Below are positions 34,741 to 42,692 of a DNA stretch of 57,029 nt, piece by piece. The translations under genes were made by a program, and so were the position numbers. Numbering within the stretch: the stretch's first letter is position 1; each line of letters opens with the position of its first letter. The notes beneath the pieces were generated by a model. It was not told the origin of the DNA, did no database searches, and saw only the letters and a program-made list of their open reading frames with translations. This DNA is from JANXAZ01 sp964504655 (GTDB lineage Bacteria; Pseudomonadota; Alphaproteobacteria; Geminicoccales; Geminicoccaceae): NCBI GenBank assembly GCA_964504655.1, contig CAZDFD010000016.1, positions 1 through 57,029 on the forward strand, in the 5' to 3' direction.

Positions 34741-35790
34741 CTATCCTCGAGCGGCCCGGACCGCCCGCCGGCCGGCCCCGAGGCGCACGGGAGGTCGCCC
34801 GAACCGGGCCCGGGCGAGCAGCCGCTCGACCGCCGCCGGCGCCGGGATCCGCCCCTCTGCCACCGCCGCCACGAGCCCGGGCAGGAGCGCCGCGATCTCC
34901 GGATCGGCCTTGAGCAGCGCGAGCAGCCGGTCCTCGAGCAGGCTCTCGAACCAGCGGACCGCCTGGGCCCGGCGCCGCTGCGCCCGCTCGCCGGATGCCT
35001 CCATCACCGCCCGGTGGCGCTCGATCAGCGCCCACACCTCGGCGATGCCGTGGCCCTCGAGCGCGCTCGCGGTCACCACCGGCGCCCGCCAGGACGGGCT
35101 CGTCGGCTCGACGATCCGGAGCGCGTCGGCGTACGTGCGCGCCGCCCGTGCCGCGGCCTCCAGGCCGGCCCCGTCGGCCTTGTTGACGACGATCAGATCG
35201 GCCAGCTCGAGCAGGCCCTTCTTGATGCCCTGCAGCTCGTCGCCGGCGCCGGGCAGCATCAGCGCCACGAAGCAGTCGACCATGTCGGCCACCACGGTCT
35301 CCGACTGGCCGACACCCACCGTCTCGACGATCACCACGTCGTGCCCGGCGGCTTCGCACAGCAGCATCGTCTCGCGCGTCATCCGCGCCACCCCGCCGAG
35401 CGTGCCGGCGGCGGGCGAGGGCCGGATGAAGGCGCGCGGATCGCCGGCGAGCCGCGCCATCCGGGTCTTGTCGGCCAGGATCGAGCCGCCCGTGCGCGAG
35501 CTCGAGGGGTCGACCGCGAGCACCGCGAGCCGGTGGCCGCGGGCGGTCAGGAGGCTGCCGAGCACGTCGACGAAGGTCGACTTGCCGACCCCGGGGACGC
35601 CCGTGATCCCGATCCGCTGCGCTCCTCCGGTGGCGGGCAGCACCGCCTCGAGGAGCTCGAGCGCGCGCGCCGCGTCGGTGGGCCTCCGGCTCTCGACCAG
35701 CGTGATCGCGCGGGCGAGGAGCGCCCGCGAGCCGGCGCGGATCCCGGCCAGGAGCTCGGCCGTGCCCGGGCCCGCCCGCCCGGCCGGCAC
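34741..35790 (-). CDS. meaB: MeaB/ArgK-type GTPase (methylmalonyl-CoA mutase chaperone)
   Basis: This 349-residue G3E-family P-loop GTPase is expected to guard cobalamin loading of methylmalonyl-CoA mutase or a related mutase. Walker A GVPGVGKST (64-72), LAVDPSSSRTGGSILADKTRM, the switch region IVETVGVGQSE and the base-specificity motif NKAD are all present. The GTG at 35790 is the first reasonable start, 14 bases after ccmC, so the two share a transcript. No mutase gene is in the window. The C-terminal tail after about residue 310 is Arg-rich and variable. The start could also lie a few codons downstream. Confidence 0.93.
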   Translation of the reverse strand: MPAGRAGPGTAELLAGIRAGSRALLARAITLVESRRPTDAARALELLEAVLPATGGAQRIGITGVPGVGKSTFVDVLGSLLTARGHRLAVLAVDPSSSRTGGSILADKTRMARLAGDPRAFIRPSPAAGTLGGVARMTRETMLLCEAAGHDVVIVETVGVGQSETVVADMVDCFVALMLPGAGDELQGIKKGLLELADLIVVNKADGAGLEAAARAARTYADALRIVEPTSPSWRAPVVTASALEGHGIAEVWALIERHRAVMEASGERAQRRRAQAVRWFESLLEDRLLALLKADPEIAALLPGLVAAVAEGRIPAPAAVERLLARARFGRPPVRLGAGRRAVRAARG

Positions 35791-35804
35791 CGGCGCCGCC
35801 CGGC

Positions 35805-36527
35805 TCAGCCGCGCTCGGCGGCGGCGGCGAGCCGCCGCTCGGCCAAGAGGAGCCGCACCCGCAGCACCAGCACCGCCACGAAGTAGAGCTTGAAGACGAG
35901 CGCCATGGTGACGAGCGGCCAGAGCAGGCTCGGATGGATCGTGGGGCCGCCGACCCGGAGCACGCTCGCCGGCTGGTGCAGCGTGTTCCACCAGTCGACC
36001 GAGAACTTGATGATCGGCAGGTTGACGACGCCGACGAGCGCCAGGATCGAAGCCGCCCGGGCGCCGCGCTCGGGATCGTCGAAGGCCTCGTGCAGCGCCA
36101 GGTAGCCGAGATAGAGGAAGAACAGGATCAGGACCGAGGTGAGCCGCGCGTCCCAGACCCACCAGGTGCCCCACATGGGCTTGCCCCAGATCGAGCCGGT
36201 GAGCAGCGCCAGGCCCGTGAAGGCGGCGCCGATCGGGGCCGCGGCCCGGGCCGTCACCTCGGCCATCGGGTGGCGCCAGACGAGCGCAGCACCACTGCCC
36301 GCGGCCACCACCAGATAGACGAACAGCGCCATCCAGGCGGCCGGCACGTGCACGTACATGATCCGCGCCGCCTCGCCCTGCTGATAGTCGGCCGGGGCCA
36401 CGACGAGCGCCATCCAGAGGCCGATCGGCGCCAGCACCAGCACGCCCGCCAGCGCCCAGGGATAGATCGCATCGAGCAGCCGCGTCAGCCGGAGCGGGTT
36501 GGCGAGGCCGTGCATGGTCCGCACCAT
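35805..36527 (-). CDS. ccmC: Heme exporter protein C (cytochrome c maturation)
   Basis: This 240-residue six-span membrane protein presents heme to CcmE. The Trp-rich periplasmic WWD motif GTWWVWDARLTS is near residue 120, and conserved histidines lie in flanking loops (YVHVPAAWM near 60; WWNTLHQPAS near 175). I choose ATG 36527 because the following MVRTMHGLANP aligns with the E. coli start MWKTLHQLAIP; an upstream ATG/GTG frame to 36569 adds unlike residues. It is 14 bases from meaB. ccmD is not seen after it, and ccmB and ccmA lie 1.3 kb away beyond two plus-strand genes. Confidence 0.94.
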   Translation of the reverse strand: MVRTMHGLANPLRLTRLLDAIYPWALAGVLVLAPIGLWMALVVAPADYQQGEAARIMYVHVPAAWMALFVYLVVAAGSGAALVWRHPMAEVTARAAAPIGAAFTGLALLTGSIWGKPMWGTWWVWDARLTSVLILFFLYLGYLALHEAFDDPERGARAASILALVGVVNLPIIKFSVDWWNTLHQPASVLRVGGPTIHPSLLWPLVTMALVFKLYFVAVLVLRVRLLLAERRLAAAAERG

Positions 36528-36610
36528 CGGATGAGCCGGAACGCGAGCGCGGAGGTAGCATCCCGGCACGCGGGTTGGTAGACCGGCGCGGGGGGATCGC
36601 GGACGCAGCC

Positions 36611-37108
36611 ATGAGCCGCCTCGACAGCTTCATCCGCCGGCTCGAGGCCCAGCGTGCCTGCCTCGACCACGCGGCCGGGCTCGTGGCGTCCCTGCCCGGG
36701 CCGATCGTCGAGATCGGCCTCGGCAACGGCCGCACCTACGACCATCTGCGCAGCTTGTTCCCCGATCGGCCGATCTTCGTGTTCGAGCGCCGGCTCGAGC
36801 CGCACCCCGCCTGCCGGCCGCCCGACGACCGGCTGTTCCTCGGCGACATCGCCCGCACGCTGCCGACCGCGCTCGGCAGCATGCGGCGACGCGCCGCGCT
36901 CGTGCACGCCGACATCGGCTGCGGCGATCCGGAGGTGACCGCCCGCAACGCCCGCAAGCTGGCCCGCTATCTGCCGGCGATCGTGGCGCCCGGGGCGGTG
37001 GTCGTGGCCGACCAGCCGATCGCCGCCCGCTGGAGCGAGCCTCTGCCCCTGCCCGAGGGGGTCGAGCCCGGCCGCTACCATCTCTACCGCTGCACGGGCT
37101 TCGGGTGA
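36611..37108 (+). CDS. Small SAM-dependent methyltransferase (Methyltransf_17-like)
   Basis: This 165-residue class I methyltransferase has motif I IVEIGLGNGRTYDHL near residue 37, an acidic strand end FVFERRLEPHP, LGDIARTLP near 78 and the catalytic-strand region ALVHADIGCGDP near 97. The size and motif spacing fit the short Methyltransf_17 family. The substrate is unknown. The ATG at 36611 has only a distant GGGGGGA as a ribosome site. It is transcribed against the ccm genes that flank it, divergent from ccmC across about 80 bases. Confidence 0.8.
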   Translation: MSRLDSFIRRLEAQRACLDHAAGLVASLPGPIVEIGLGNGRTYDHLRSLFPDRPIFVFERRLEPHPACRPPDDRLFLGDIARTLPTALGSMRRRAALVHADIGCGDPEVTARNARKLARYLPAIVAPGAVVVADQPIAARWSEPLPLPEGVEPGRYHLYRCTGFG

Positions 37109-37112
37109 CAGG

Positions 37113-37140
37113 TTGACTTTCCTATCAATAGGCGTATGAT
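37113..37140 (+). promoter_or_regulatory. Near-consensus sigma-70 promoter with operator-like dyad
   Basis: TTGACT (37113-37118), a 16-base spacer and TATGAT (37135-37140) form the best promoter in the window (5/6 matches in each box). The spacer holds the dyad CCTAT-CA-ATAGG (37121-37132), well placed for a repressor or activator. Transcription would start near 37147, some 40 bases before the 194-residue gene. The A+T-rich patch stands out from its surroundings. Confidence 0.7.
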
Positions 37141-37187
37141 CTGGAACCGGCGGGCGCCCGCGCCGGCGCGCCGCCCGGAGCCCGAAC

Positions 37188-37772
37188 ATGCGCATGAACA
37201 TCCGCACCGCCGCAGCGCGCGTCGCCGCCTGCCGGCTGCGTACCGCCCGCGCCGCGAGCGCCGGGCTCGAGCCGCTGGTTGCGGCGCAGTCGCCGGCCGA
37301 GGGTCGACGGCTCGCCCTCCTCGCCCGCGACTGGCACGCGCGGCTTAGGCCCTCCGACGCGGTCGAGCGCGCCACCACCGACCTCGTGGTCGGCGCGCAC
37401 TGGCGGCGGCTCCTGCTCGATCGGATCGAGATCCGGCTGCTCGCCGCGCTCGCCGACGGCCGGCCGACCGAGGGGCTGCCCTCGCTCGGCGTGATCGGCC
37501 GGGCGCGCGGCCGCGCCGAGCGCGACCTCGGGGCGGCGCTGTCCGACCAGCGCCAGCTCGCCCGCGAGCCCGGGGTCGAGGCACCGCACCTCAATGCCGC
37601 CCGGCTCGCTTGGCTGGCCGAGCGGGCGGCGGCCCAGGAGGCGCTCGTGGCGTCGGTCTGCGGCCGGCCGTTCGTGCCGCCCGCACCCGAGGCCGAGCCC
37701 GAGCCCGAGCGGGCGCCGCCCGCGGCCGCGGCGGCCGCGGCGCACGCGCCTCCCGAGCCGGCCGCGGCCTGA
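37188..37772 (+). CDS. Hypothetical protein, 194 residues
   Basis: Not assigned. The protein is highly helical and Arg/Ala-rich, with a core GRRLALLARDWHARLRP followed by VERATTDLVVGAHWRRLLLDRIEIRLL. This arrangement (a leucine-rich helix, L-x-P, then a helix with WRxxRLxxIE) recalls a widespread family of unknown function whose members are often mobile or multicopy; that link is weak. The C-terminal 35 residues are a low-complexity Pro/Glu/Ala tail. ATG 37188 (or the ATG two codons later) lies about 40 bases after the promoter's expected start site. It converges with ccmB with a 14-base gap. Confidence 0.6.
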   Translation: MRMNIRTAAARVAACRLRTARAASAGLEPLVAAQSPAEGRRLALLARDWHARLRPSDAVERATTDLVVGAHWRRLLLDRIEIRLLAALADGRPTEGLPSLGVIGRARGRAERDLGAALSDQRQLAREPGVEAPHLNAARLAWLAERAAAQEALVASVCGRPFVPPAPEAEPEPERAPPAAAAAAAHAPPEPAAA

Positions 37773-37788
37773 GCCCGGCCGCCGGCTC
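37755..37788. terminator. Hairpin between the 194-residue gene and ccmB
   Basis: GAGCCGGC (37755-37762) pairs with GCCGGCTC (37781-37788), an 8-bp stem enclosing 18 bases that include the TGA stop of the plus-strand gene. It separates two convergent coding ends. There is no U-tract. Confidence 0.4.
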
Positions 37789-38455
37789 ACTCGAGGGCGA
37801 GGCGGAGTGCGGCGGCCGCGGCCAGGGGGGCGAGCGCCAGGGCGGCGAGCAGGAAGGCGCCGAGCAGCAGCAAGGCGCCGGTCGCCTCGAGCCCGGCCAC
37901 GAGCGCGTCGGTCGCAGCCAGCCCGAAGATCAGCACCGGGATGTCGAGCGGCAGGACGAGCAGCGCCGCGAGCATGGCGCCGCGCCCCGAGCCCACGAGG
38001 AGCGCGGCGCCGATGGCACCCAGGAGGGTGAGCGTCGGCGTGCCGAGGAGGAGGGTCAAGGGCAGCGCCCAGAGCGCCGCCGAGGGCAGGCCCATGAGCA
38101 GGGCCAGAAGCGGCGAGGCCAGGATCAGGAGGAGGCCCGAGGCCAGCCAGTGGGCGAGGCAGCGGGCGAGCACGAGGAGCTCGAGCGGGGCCGGCGAGAG
38201 CCGGAGCTGTTCGAGCGAGCCGTCCTCGAGATCGACCTGCCAGAGCCGCTCGAGGCCCAGCAGCACGGCCAGGAGGGCCAGCACCCAGATCACCCCGGTG
38301 CCGATCCGCTCGAGGATGTCGGGCGAGGCGCCGACGCCGAGCGGGAACAGGGCCAAGGCGAGCACGAAGAACCCGACCACGAGCAGGCTGTCGCCGAGCC
38401 TGCGGCGGGCGAGCAGGAGGTCGCGGGCGGCGAGCGCCCAGGCGGCCCGGAGCAT
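37787..38455 (-). CDS. ccmB: Heme exporter protein B (cytochrome c maturation)
   Basis: This 222-residue membrane permease is the partner of the CcmA ATPase. It has six hydrophobic segments, with the family motif WVLALLAVLLGLERLWQVDLEDGSLEQL in the region of residues 52-80 and LLGTPTLTLLGAIGAALLVG near 128. The ATG at 38455 comes seven bases after the ccmA stop. CcmAB is an ABC transporter that releases holo-CcmE from CcmC. Unusually the next gene is not ccmC but a convergent plus-strand gene. Confidence 0.93.
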   Translation of the reverse strand: MLRAAWALAARDLLLARRRLGDSLLVVGFFVLALALFPLGVGASPDILERIGTGVIWVLALLAVLLGLERLWQVDLEDGSLEQLRLSPAPLELLVLARCLAHWLASGLLLILASPLLALLMGLPSAALWALPLTLLLGTPTLTLLGAIGAALLVGSGRGAMLAALLVLPLDIPVLIFGLAATDALVAGLEATGALLLLGAFLLAALALAPLAAAAALRLALE

Positions 38456-38462
38456 GGCGGCC

Positions 38463-39098
38463 TCAGGCCGGTCCGTCGCGGCCGAGCTCGAGGACGAGCG
38501 GGTCGCGCAGCGCCACGTCGCCGTGGCTCGCGACCACGGCGATCCCACCCTCCGCCCGGTGCGCCTCGATCGCCGCCTCGAGCCGGTCGCGGCTCGCCCG
38601 GTCGAGCGCCACGCCCGGCTCGTCGAGCAGCCAGAGCGGCCGCGGCACGGCCAGGAGGCGGGCGAGCGCCAGGCGGCGGCGCTGCCCGGCCGAGAGCAGG
38701 CGGGCCGGTCGCCCCGCCAGCGCCTCGAGCCCGAAGGCGGCGAGGGCCGCCGGGCCGCGGCCCTGGCCGGCGCCGAGCAGGGCCGCCTGCAGGGCCAGGT
38801 TCTCGGCCGCCGTGAGCAGCCCCTTGAGGCCGTCGGCGAAGCCCACGAGGTGGACCCGTTGGGCGTGCTCGGCCGGGTCCCGGGCGGTGTCCCGGCCCTG
38901 CCACTCGATCCGCCCGGCGGCCGGCCGGGCGAGGCCGGCCAGGAGCCGCAGGAGGCTGGTCTTGCCGCTGCCGTTGGCGCCCAAAAGGAGGACCGCCTCG
39001 CCCGGCTCGAGGGCGAGGCTCACCGCCTCGAACACCAGCCGGCCACCGCGCCGGCAGGCCAGGTCGTGGGCCGAAAGCAGGGGCGGCTCAGCCGGCAC
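38463..39098 (-). CDS. ccmA: Heme exporter ATPase A (cytochrome c maturation)
   Basis: This 211-residue ABC ATPase has Walker A GANGSGKTS from Gly40, with Lys46. The signature is LLSAGQRRRLALARLL, with LSAGQ as is usual in CcmA, and Walker B is PLWLLDEP. The GTG at 39098 lies inside the end of the upstream PaaK-like ligase gene (11-base overlap), so the two are probably translated together. It supplies energy to CcmB. Confidence 0.95.
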   Translation of the reverse strand: MPAEPPLLSAHDLACRRGGRLVFEAVSLALEPGEAVLLLGANGSGKTSLLRLLAGLARPAAGRIEWQGRDTARDPAEHAQRVHLVGFADGLKGLLTAAENLALQAALLGAGQGRGPAALAAFGLEALAGRPARLLSAGQRRRLALARLLAVPRPLWLLDEPGVALDRASRDRLEAAIEAHRAEGGIAVVASHGDVALRDPLVLELGRDGPA

Positions 39099-40338
39099 CG
39101 CGCCGGTCGTCGATCACCCTGCCGTCGGCCGGCAGCGTGCCCGGCGCCACGAGCTCGACCTCGGCGCGGAGCCCGGTGGCGGCGCGGATCGCCTCGCCGA
39201 TCGCCTGCTCGAGGCCGGAGGGGGCGCCGGCCACCTCGCAGCGCAAGAGCATCTGGTCGCGCTCGCCGGCGCGGGTCACGAGCAGGCGCCAGCGGGCGAC
39301 CATGTCGAAGCGGCCGAGGGCGCCGCCGACCTGGTGCGGATGGACGAACAGGCCGCGCACCTTGGTCGCCTGGTCGGCGCGGCCGAGCCAGCCCTTGATC
39401 CGCATGTTGGTCCGCCCGCACGGGCTCTCGCCGGGCAGCACCGCCGACAGGTCGCCGGTGGCGAAACGGATCAGGGGGTAGTCCGGGTTGAAGACGGTCA
39501 CCACGACCTCGCCGATCTCGCCCGGGGCGACCGGCTCGCCGGTGCCCGGCCGGACGATCTCGACGATCACCGCCTCGTCGACCACGAGGCCGTCGCGGGC
39601 GGCGGTCTCGTAGGCGATCAGGCCGAGATCGGCCGTGGCGTAGCACTGGAAGGCCTCGATGCCGTGCTCGCTGCGCAGCCGGTCGCGGAGGCTCGCCGGG
39701 AAGGCCTCGCCCGAGACCAGGGCCTTCTTGAGCGAGCCGGTCGAGAGGCCGAGCTCCTTGGCCTTGTCGAGCAGGATCCCGAGGAAGGAGGGGGTGCCGA
39801 CATAGGCGGCGGGCCGGAGGTCGTGGACCACCCGCGCCTGCAGCTCGGTCTGGCCGGTGCCGCCCGGGATCACCGGGCAGCCGAGCGCCCGGGCGCCGCC
39901 CTCGACCATCGAGCCGGCCGGGGTCAGGTGGTAGGAGAAGGCGTTGTGGACCAGATCGCCGGGTCGGAAGCCGGCCGCGAACAGGGCGCGCGCGAACCGC
40001 CAGTAGTCGATCCGGGCACCCTCCGGGTCGTAGATCGGCCCGGGCGAGGCGAAGATGCGCACGAGCCGGCTGGGTGTGGTGGCGTTGAGCCCGCCGAACG
40101 GCAAGGCCGCCTGCTGGCGGGCCGAAAGGTCGGACTTGCGCAGGAGCGGCAGCCGGGCCAGGGCGGCGCGGTCGACCACCTGGTCGGGGTCGATGTCGCC
40201 CAGATGGCGGGCGAAGGCCGGGGCGTTGTCGAGCGCGTGGCGGATCAGCCCGGGCAGGGCGTGGAAGATCGCCTGCTCGCGCTCGGCCGGCTTGCGCACC
40301 TCCTGGCGGTCGTAGAAGACGCCTCCGCTCTCCGGCAT
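39088..40338 (-). CDS. PaaK-like phenylacetate-CoA ligase family protein
   Basis: This 416-residue AMP-forming ligase of the PaaK type activates an organic, possibly aromatic, acid to its CoA thioester. The motifs are NAFSYHLTPAGSMVEGGA and IPGGTGQTELQ near residue 155, YVGTPSFLGILLDKA near 180, FQCYATADLGLIAYE near 235 and the hinge RADQATKVRGLFVHPHQV near 325. ATG 40338 follows the pattern of the family; a longer frame to 40386 adds unlike residues. It lies between the livF-type ATPase gene and ccmA. Being short of the usual 430-440 residues, it may use a substrate other than phenylacetate. Confidence 0.85.
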   Translation of the reverse strand: MPESGGVFYDRQEVRKPAEREQAIFHALPGLIRHALDNAPAFARHLGDIDPDQVVDRAALARLPLLRKSDLSARQQAALPFGGLNATTPSRLVRIFASPGPIYDPEGARIDYWRFARALFAAGFRPGDLVHNAFSYHLTPAGSMVEGGARALGCPVIPGGTGQTELQARVVHDLRPAAYVGTPSFLGILLDKAKELGLSTGSLKKALVSGEAFPASLRDRLRSEHGIEAFQCYATADLGLIAYETAARDGLVVDEAVIVEIVRPGTGEPVAPGEIGEVVVTVFNPDYPLIRFATGDLSAVLPGESPCGRTNMRIKGWLGRADQATKVRGLFVHPHQVGGALGRFDMVARWRLLVTRAGERDQMLLRCEVAGAPSGLEQAIGEAIRAATGLRAEVELVAPGTLPADGRVIDDRRGAG

Positions 40339-40422
40339 GGCCGACCCCTCCGCTGCGCGCGGTGCACCCGGCCTCGTTATAGGCATCGCCCTCGCCCCGC
40401 GTCATCTGCGGCCGGGTCGGCG

Positions 40423-40453
40423 GCGGGCGCGCGCGACGCGCCGCCGCGCCCGC
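40423..40453. terminator. 9-bp GC hairpin after livF
   Basis: GCGGGCGCG (40423-40431) pairs with CGCGCCCGC (40445-40453) across a 13-base loop. It lies eight bases after the livF stop on the minus strand and before the PaaK-like ligase gene. It may end or attenuate the importer transcript; there is no U-tract. Confidence 0.45.
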
Positions 40454-40460
40454 ACCCGTC

Positions 40461-41294
40461 TCACAGCCACCGCTTGCGCCGCTTGTAGCTCTTGATGTCC
40501 CGGAAGCTCTTGCGGCCGGAGCCGCTCAAGCCGAGGTAGAACTCCTTGACGTCCTCGTTGTCGCGCAGGCCGGCCGCCGGGCCGTCCAGCACCACCCGCC
40601 CGTTCTCGAGGATGTAGCCGTAGCTGGCATGGCGCAGGGCCAGGCTGGTGTTCTGCTCGGCCACGAAGAAGGTGACCTTCGCCTCGCGGTTGAGCCGGTC
40701 GACGATCCCGAAGATCTCCTCGACCAGCTGCGGGGCCAGGCCCATCGACGGCTCGTCGAGCAGGATCAGCTTGGGGCGCGCCATCAGCGCCCGGCCGATG
40801 GCGCACATCTGCTGCTCGCCGCCCGAGGTGTAGCCGGCCAAGGAGCGGCGGCGCTCCTTGAGGCGCGGGAAGTAGCCGTAGACCAGCTCGAGGTCGCGCT
40901 GGATCGAGGCCCGCCCGTCGCCGCGGGTGAAGGCGCCCGTGAGGAGGTTCTCCTCGATGGTCAGATGCCCGAAGCAGTGCCGGCCCTCCATGACCTGGAT
41001 GCAGCCGCGGCGGACCAGCTCGTTGGGCGACAGCCGGTGCACCTCCTCGCCGTAGAAGGTGATCGAGCCCTTGGTCACCTCGCCGCGCTCGGCGTGCAGG
41101 AGGTTCGAGATCGCCTTCAAGGTGGTGGTCTTGCCGGCGCCGTTGGCGCCGAGCAGAGCCACGATCGAGCCCTCCGGCACCTCGAGGCTGACGCCCTTGA
41201 GGACCAGCACGACGTGGTCGTAGACGACCTCGATGTTGTTGACCGAGAGGGCCGTGCCGGTGGCGGCATGGGCCCTCGGGGCGCTGGCGGTCAC
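40461..41294 (-). CDS. livF: Branched-chain-type ABC transporter ATPase (LivF)
   Basis: This 277-residue ATPase has Walker A GANGAGKTT (from Gly49), Q-loop region GCIQVMEGRHCFGHLT, signature YTSGGEQQMCAIGRALM and Walker B LILLDEPSMGLAP. It is somewhat longer than typical LivF, with a basic C-terminal tail (GRKSFRDIKSYKRRKRWL). It belongs to the five-gene importer with livG, livH, livM and the binding protein. The family name does not fix the substrate; the two neighbouring acyl-CoA ligases argue for a carboxylic acid, not an amino acid. Confidence 0.92.
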   Translation of the reverse strand: MTASAPRAHAATGTALSVNNIEVVYDHVVLVLKGVSLEVPEGSIVALLGANGAGKTTTLKAISNLLHAERGEVTKGSITFYGEEVHRLSPNELVRRGCIQVMEGRHCFGHLTIEENLLTGAFTRGDGRASIQRDLELVYGYFPRLKERRRSLAGYTSGGEQQMCAIGRALMARPKLILLDEPSMGLAPQLVEEIFGIVDRLNREAKVTFFVAEQNTSLALRHASYGYILENGRVVLDGPAAGLRDNEDVKEFYLGLSGSGRKSFRDIKSYKRRKRWL

Positions 41295-41348
41295 GCGCGC
41301 GATCCGGGCTGCGGCCGGGGCGGCGGGCCCGCCCCGGCCGGTCGGTGG

Positions 41349-42650
41349 TCAGGAGCAGGAGGCCGGGGTGATCCCCTTCTCCTTGGCGTAGGCGGCGGCG
41401 GCCGCCTCCATCTTGGGCCGCAGATACTTGGTGTCGGCCTCGATCCAGTCCGAGACGAACACCCACTTCTGCCCGTCCCACTGATGGATGCGCGCCTTGC
41501 GGGCGCCCTCGTGGTCGAGGCAGGAGACCTTGAGCGGCGTCACCAGCCCCTCGAAGCCCAGCTCCTTGATGCGCGCCTCGGTGAGATCGAGCTTCTCGAA
41601 GCCCTGGCGGACGTCGGCGCCGTTGACGACCGTCTTGCCGGTCAGCTTCTGCGCGGTGCGGACCGCCTCGAGCTTGAGCATCGCGTCGATCATGCCGCGG
41701 TTGTAGAGGACCTCGCCCACCTCCTCGCGCTTGCCGGCGCCCTTGCCGGCATCGTAGACGTGCTTGAGGATGTCCTTGTGGACCGGGTAGCCGGCGCCCG
41801 AGGGGTGCAGCGCCAGGCCCTGATAGCCCTTGGCGTCGTCGCCCGCCGGCCGCACGTCGGGCTCGGCCGACGCCCACCAGACGCCGTACATCTTGTCGCG
41901 CGGATAGCCGACCGCGACCGCCTCCTTGATGGCGGTCGAGTTCATCACCCCCCAGCCCCACAGGAACACGAAGTCGGGCCGGGTCTGGCGGATCTTGAGC
42001 CAGGCCGCCTTCTGCTCGACGCCCGGATGGGTCACCGGGATCGCCTCGAAGGTGTAGCCGTGCTTGGTGGCGTGGTCCTGGAGGACCGGGATCGGCTCCT
42101 TGCCATAGGGGCTGTCGTGGTAGACCAGCGTGATCTTCTTGCCGTTGAGCCCGCCCGAGATCTTGGCGGTGTGCTGGATCAGGATGTCGGCGGCGCTCCA
42201 GTAGGTGCCGAGGAGCGGGAAGTTCCACTGGAACACCCGTCCGTCGGCCGATTCCGAGCGGCCGTAGCCCGTGGTCTGCAGGGGGATCTTGTCGACCGGG
42301 ACCTTCTCGGTGAGCGCGAAGGTGATGCCGGTCGACAGCGGCGAGAAGGCCACCGCCCCGGCACCCTTGGTCTTGAGCCGCTCGTAGCACTCGACGCCGC
42401 GGTCGGTGGCGTAGCCGGTCTCGCACTCCTCGAGCTCGACCTTGACGCCGCCCACGCCGCCGTCGCGGGCGTTCACCATGGCGACGTAGTCGGCGACCCC
42501 GTTGGCGAAGGGGATGCCGTTCGGGGCGTAGGCGCCGGAGCGGTACACGAGCGAGGGGTAGAACAGCGAGTCGGCTGCTCGCGCCGTCTCCTCGGGCGCC
42601 GCGAGCAGCGCGCCGCCGGCCAGGGCCAGGGTCAAGAAGCGGAGCCGCAT
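41349..42650 (-). CDS. ABC transporter periplasmic substrate-binding protein (Peripla_BP_6)
   Basis: This 433-residue type I periplasmic binding protein begins with a signal peptide (residues 1-25, cleavage near ARAA). Family blocks are FANGVADYVAMVNARDGGVGG, VELEECETGYATDRGVECYERL and the central KKITLVYHDSPYGKEP. The ATG at 42650 is selected by the GGAGGTGA Shine-Dalgarno directly upstream, the strongest in the cluster, fitting a component made in excess over the membrane subunits. Proteins of this subgroup often bind aromatic or other organic acids; the ligand here is inferred from the neighbouring ligases. Confidence 0.92.
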   Translation of the reverse strand: MRLRFLTLALAGGALLAAPEETARAADSLFYPSLVYRSGAYAPNGIPFANGVADYVAMVNARDGGVGGVKVELEECETGYATDRGVECYERLKTKGAGAVAFSPLSTGITFALTEKVPVDKIPLQTTGYGRSESADGRVFQWNFPLLGTYWSAADILIQHTAKISGGLNGKKITLVYHDSPYGKEPIPVLQDHATKHGYTFEAIPVTHPGVEQKAAWLKIRQTRPDFVFLWGWGVMNSTAIKEAVAVGYPRDKMYGVWWASAEPDVRPAGDDAKGYQGLALHPSGAGYPVHKDILKHVYDAGKGAGKREEVGEVLYNRGMIDAMLKLEAVRTAQKLTGKTVVNGADVRQGFEKLDLTEARIKELGFEGLVTPLKVSCLDHEGARKARIHQWDGQKWVFVSDWIEADTKYLRPKMEAAAAAYAKEKGITPASCS

Positions 42651-42692
42651 GGTGATCACCTCCCGTTGGCTTCTCACGAGCGTCCTAGCCGG

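Noticed and set aside
34741..36735. A single fusion of CcmC-like sequence and MeaB
   Set aside because: An open frame runs through both, but ccmC reads in another frame with its own stop at 35805. The MeaB homology begins only near GTG 35790, 14 bases later.
40402..42426. An alternative minus-strand frame through the binding protein and livF genes
   Set aside because: Low-complexity Arg/Gly-rich shadow. Both real genes in the other frame have strong ribosome sites and motifs.
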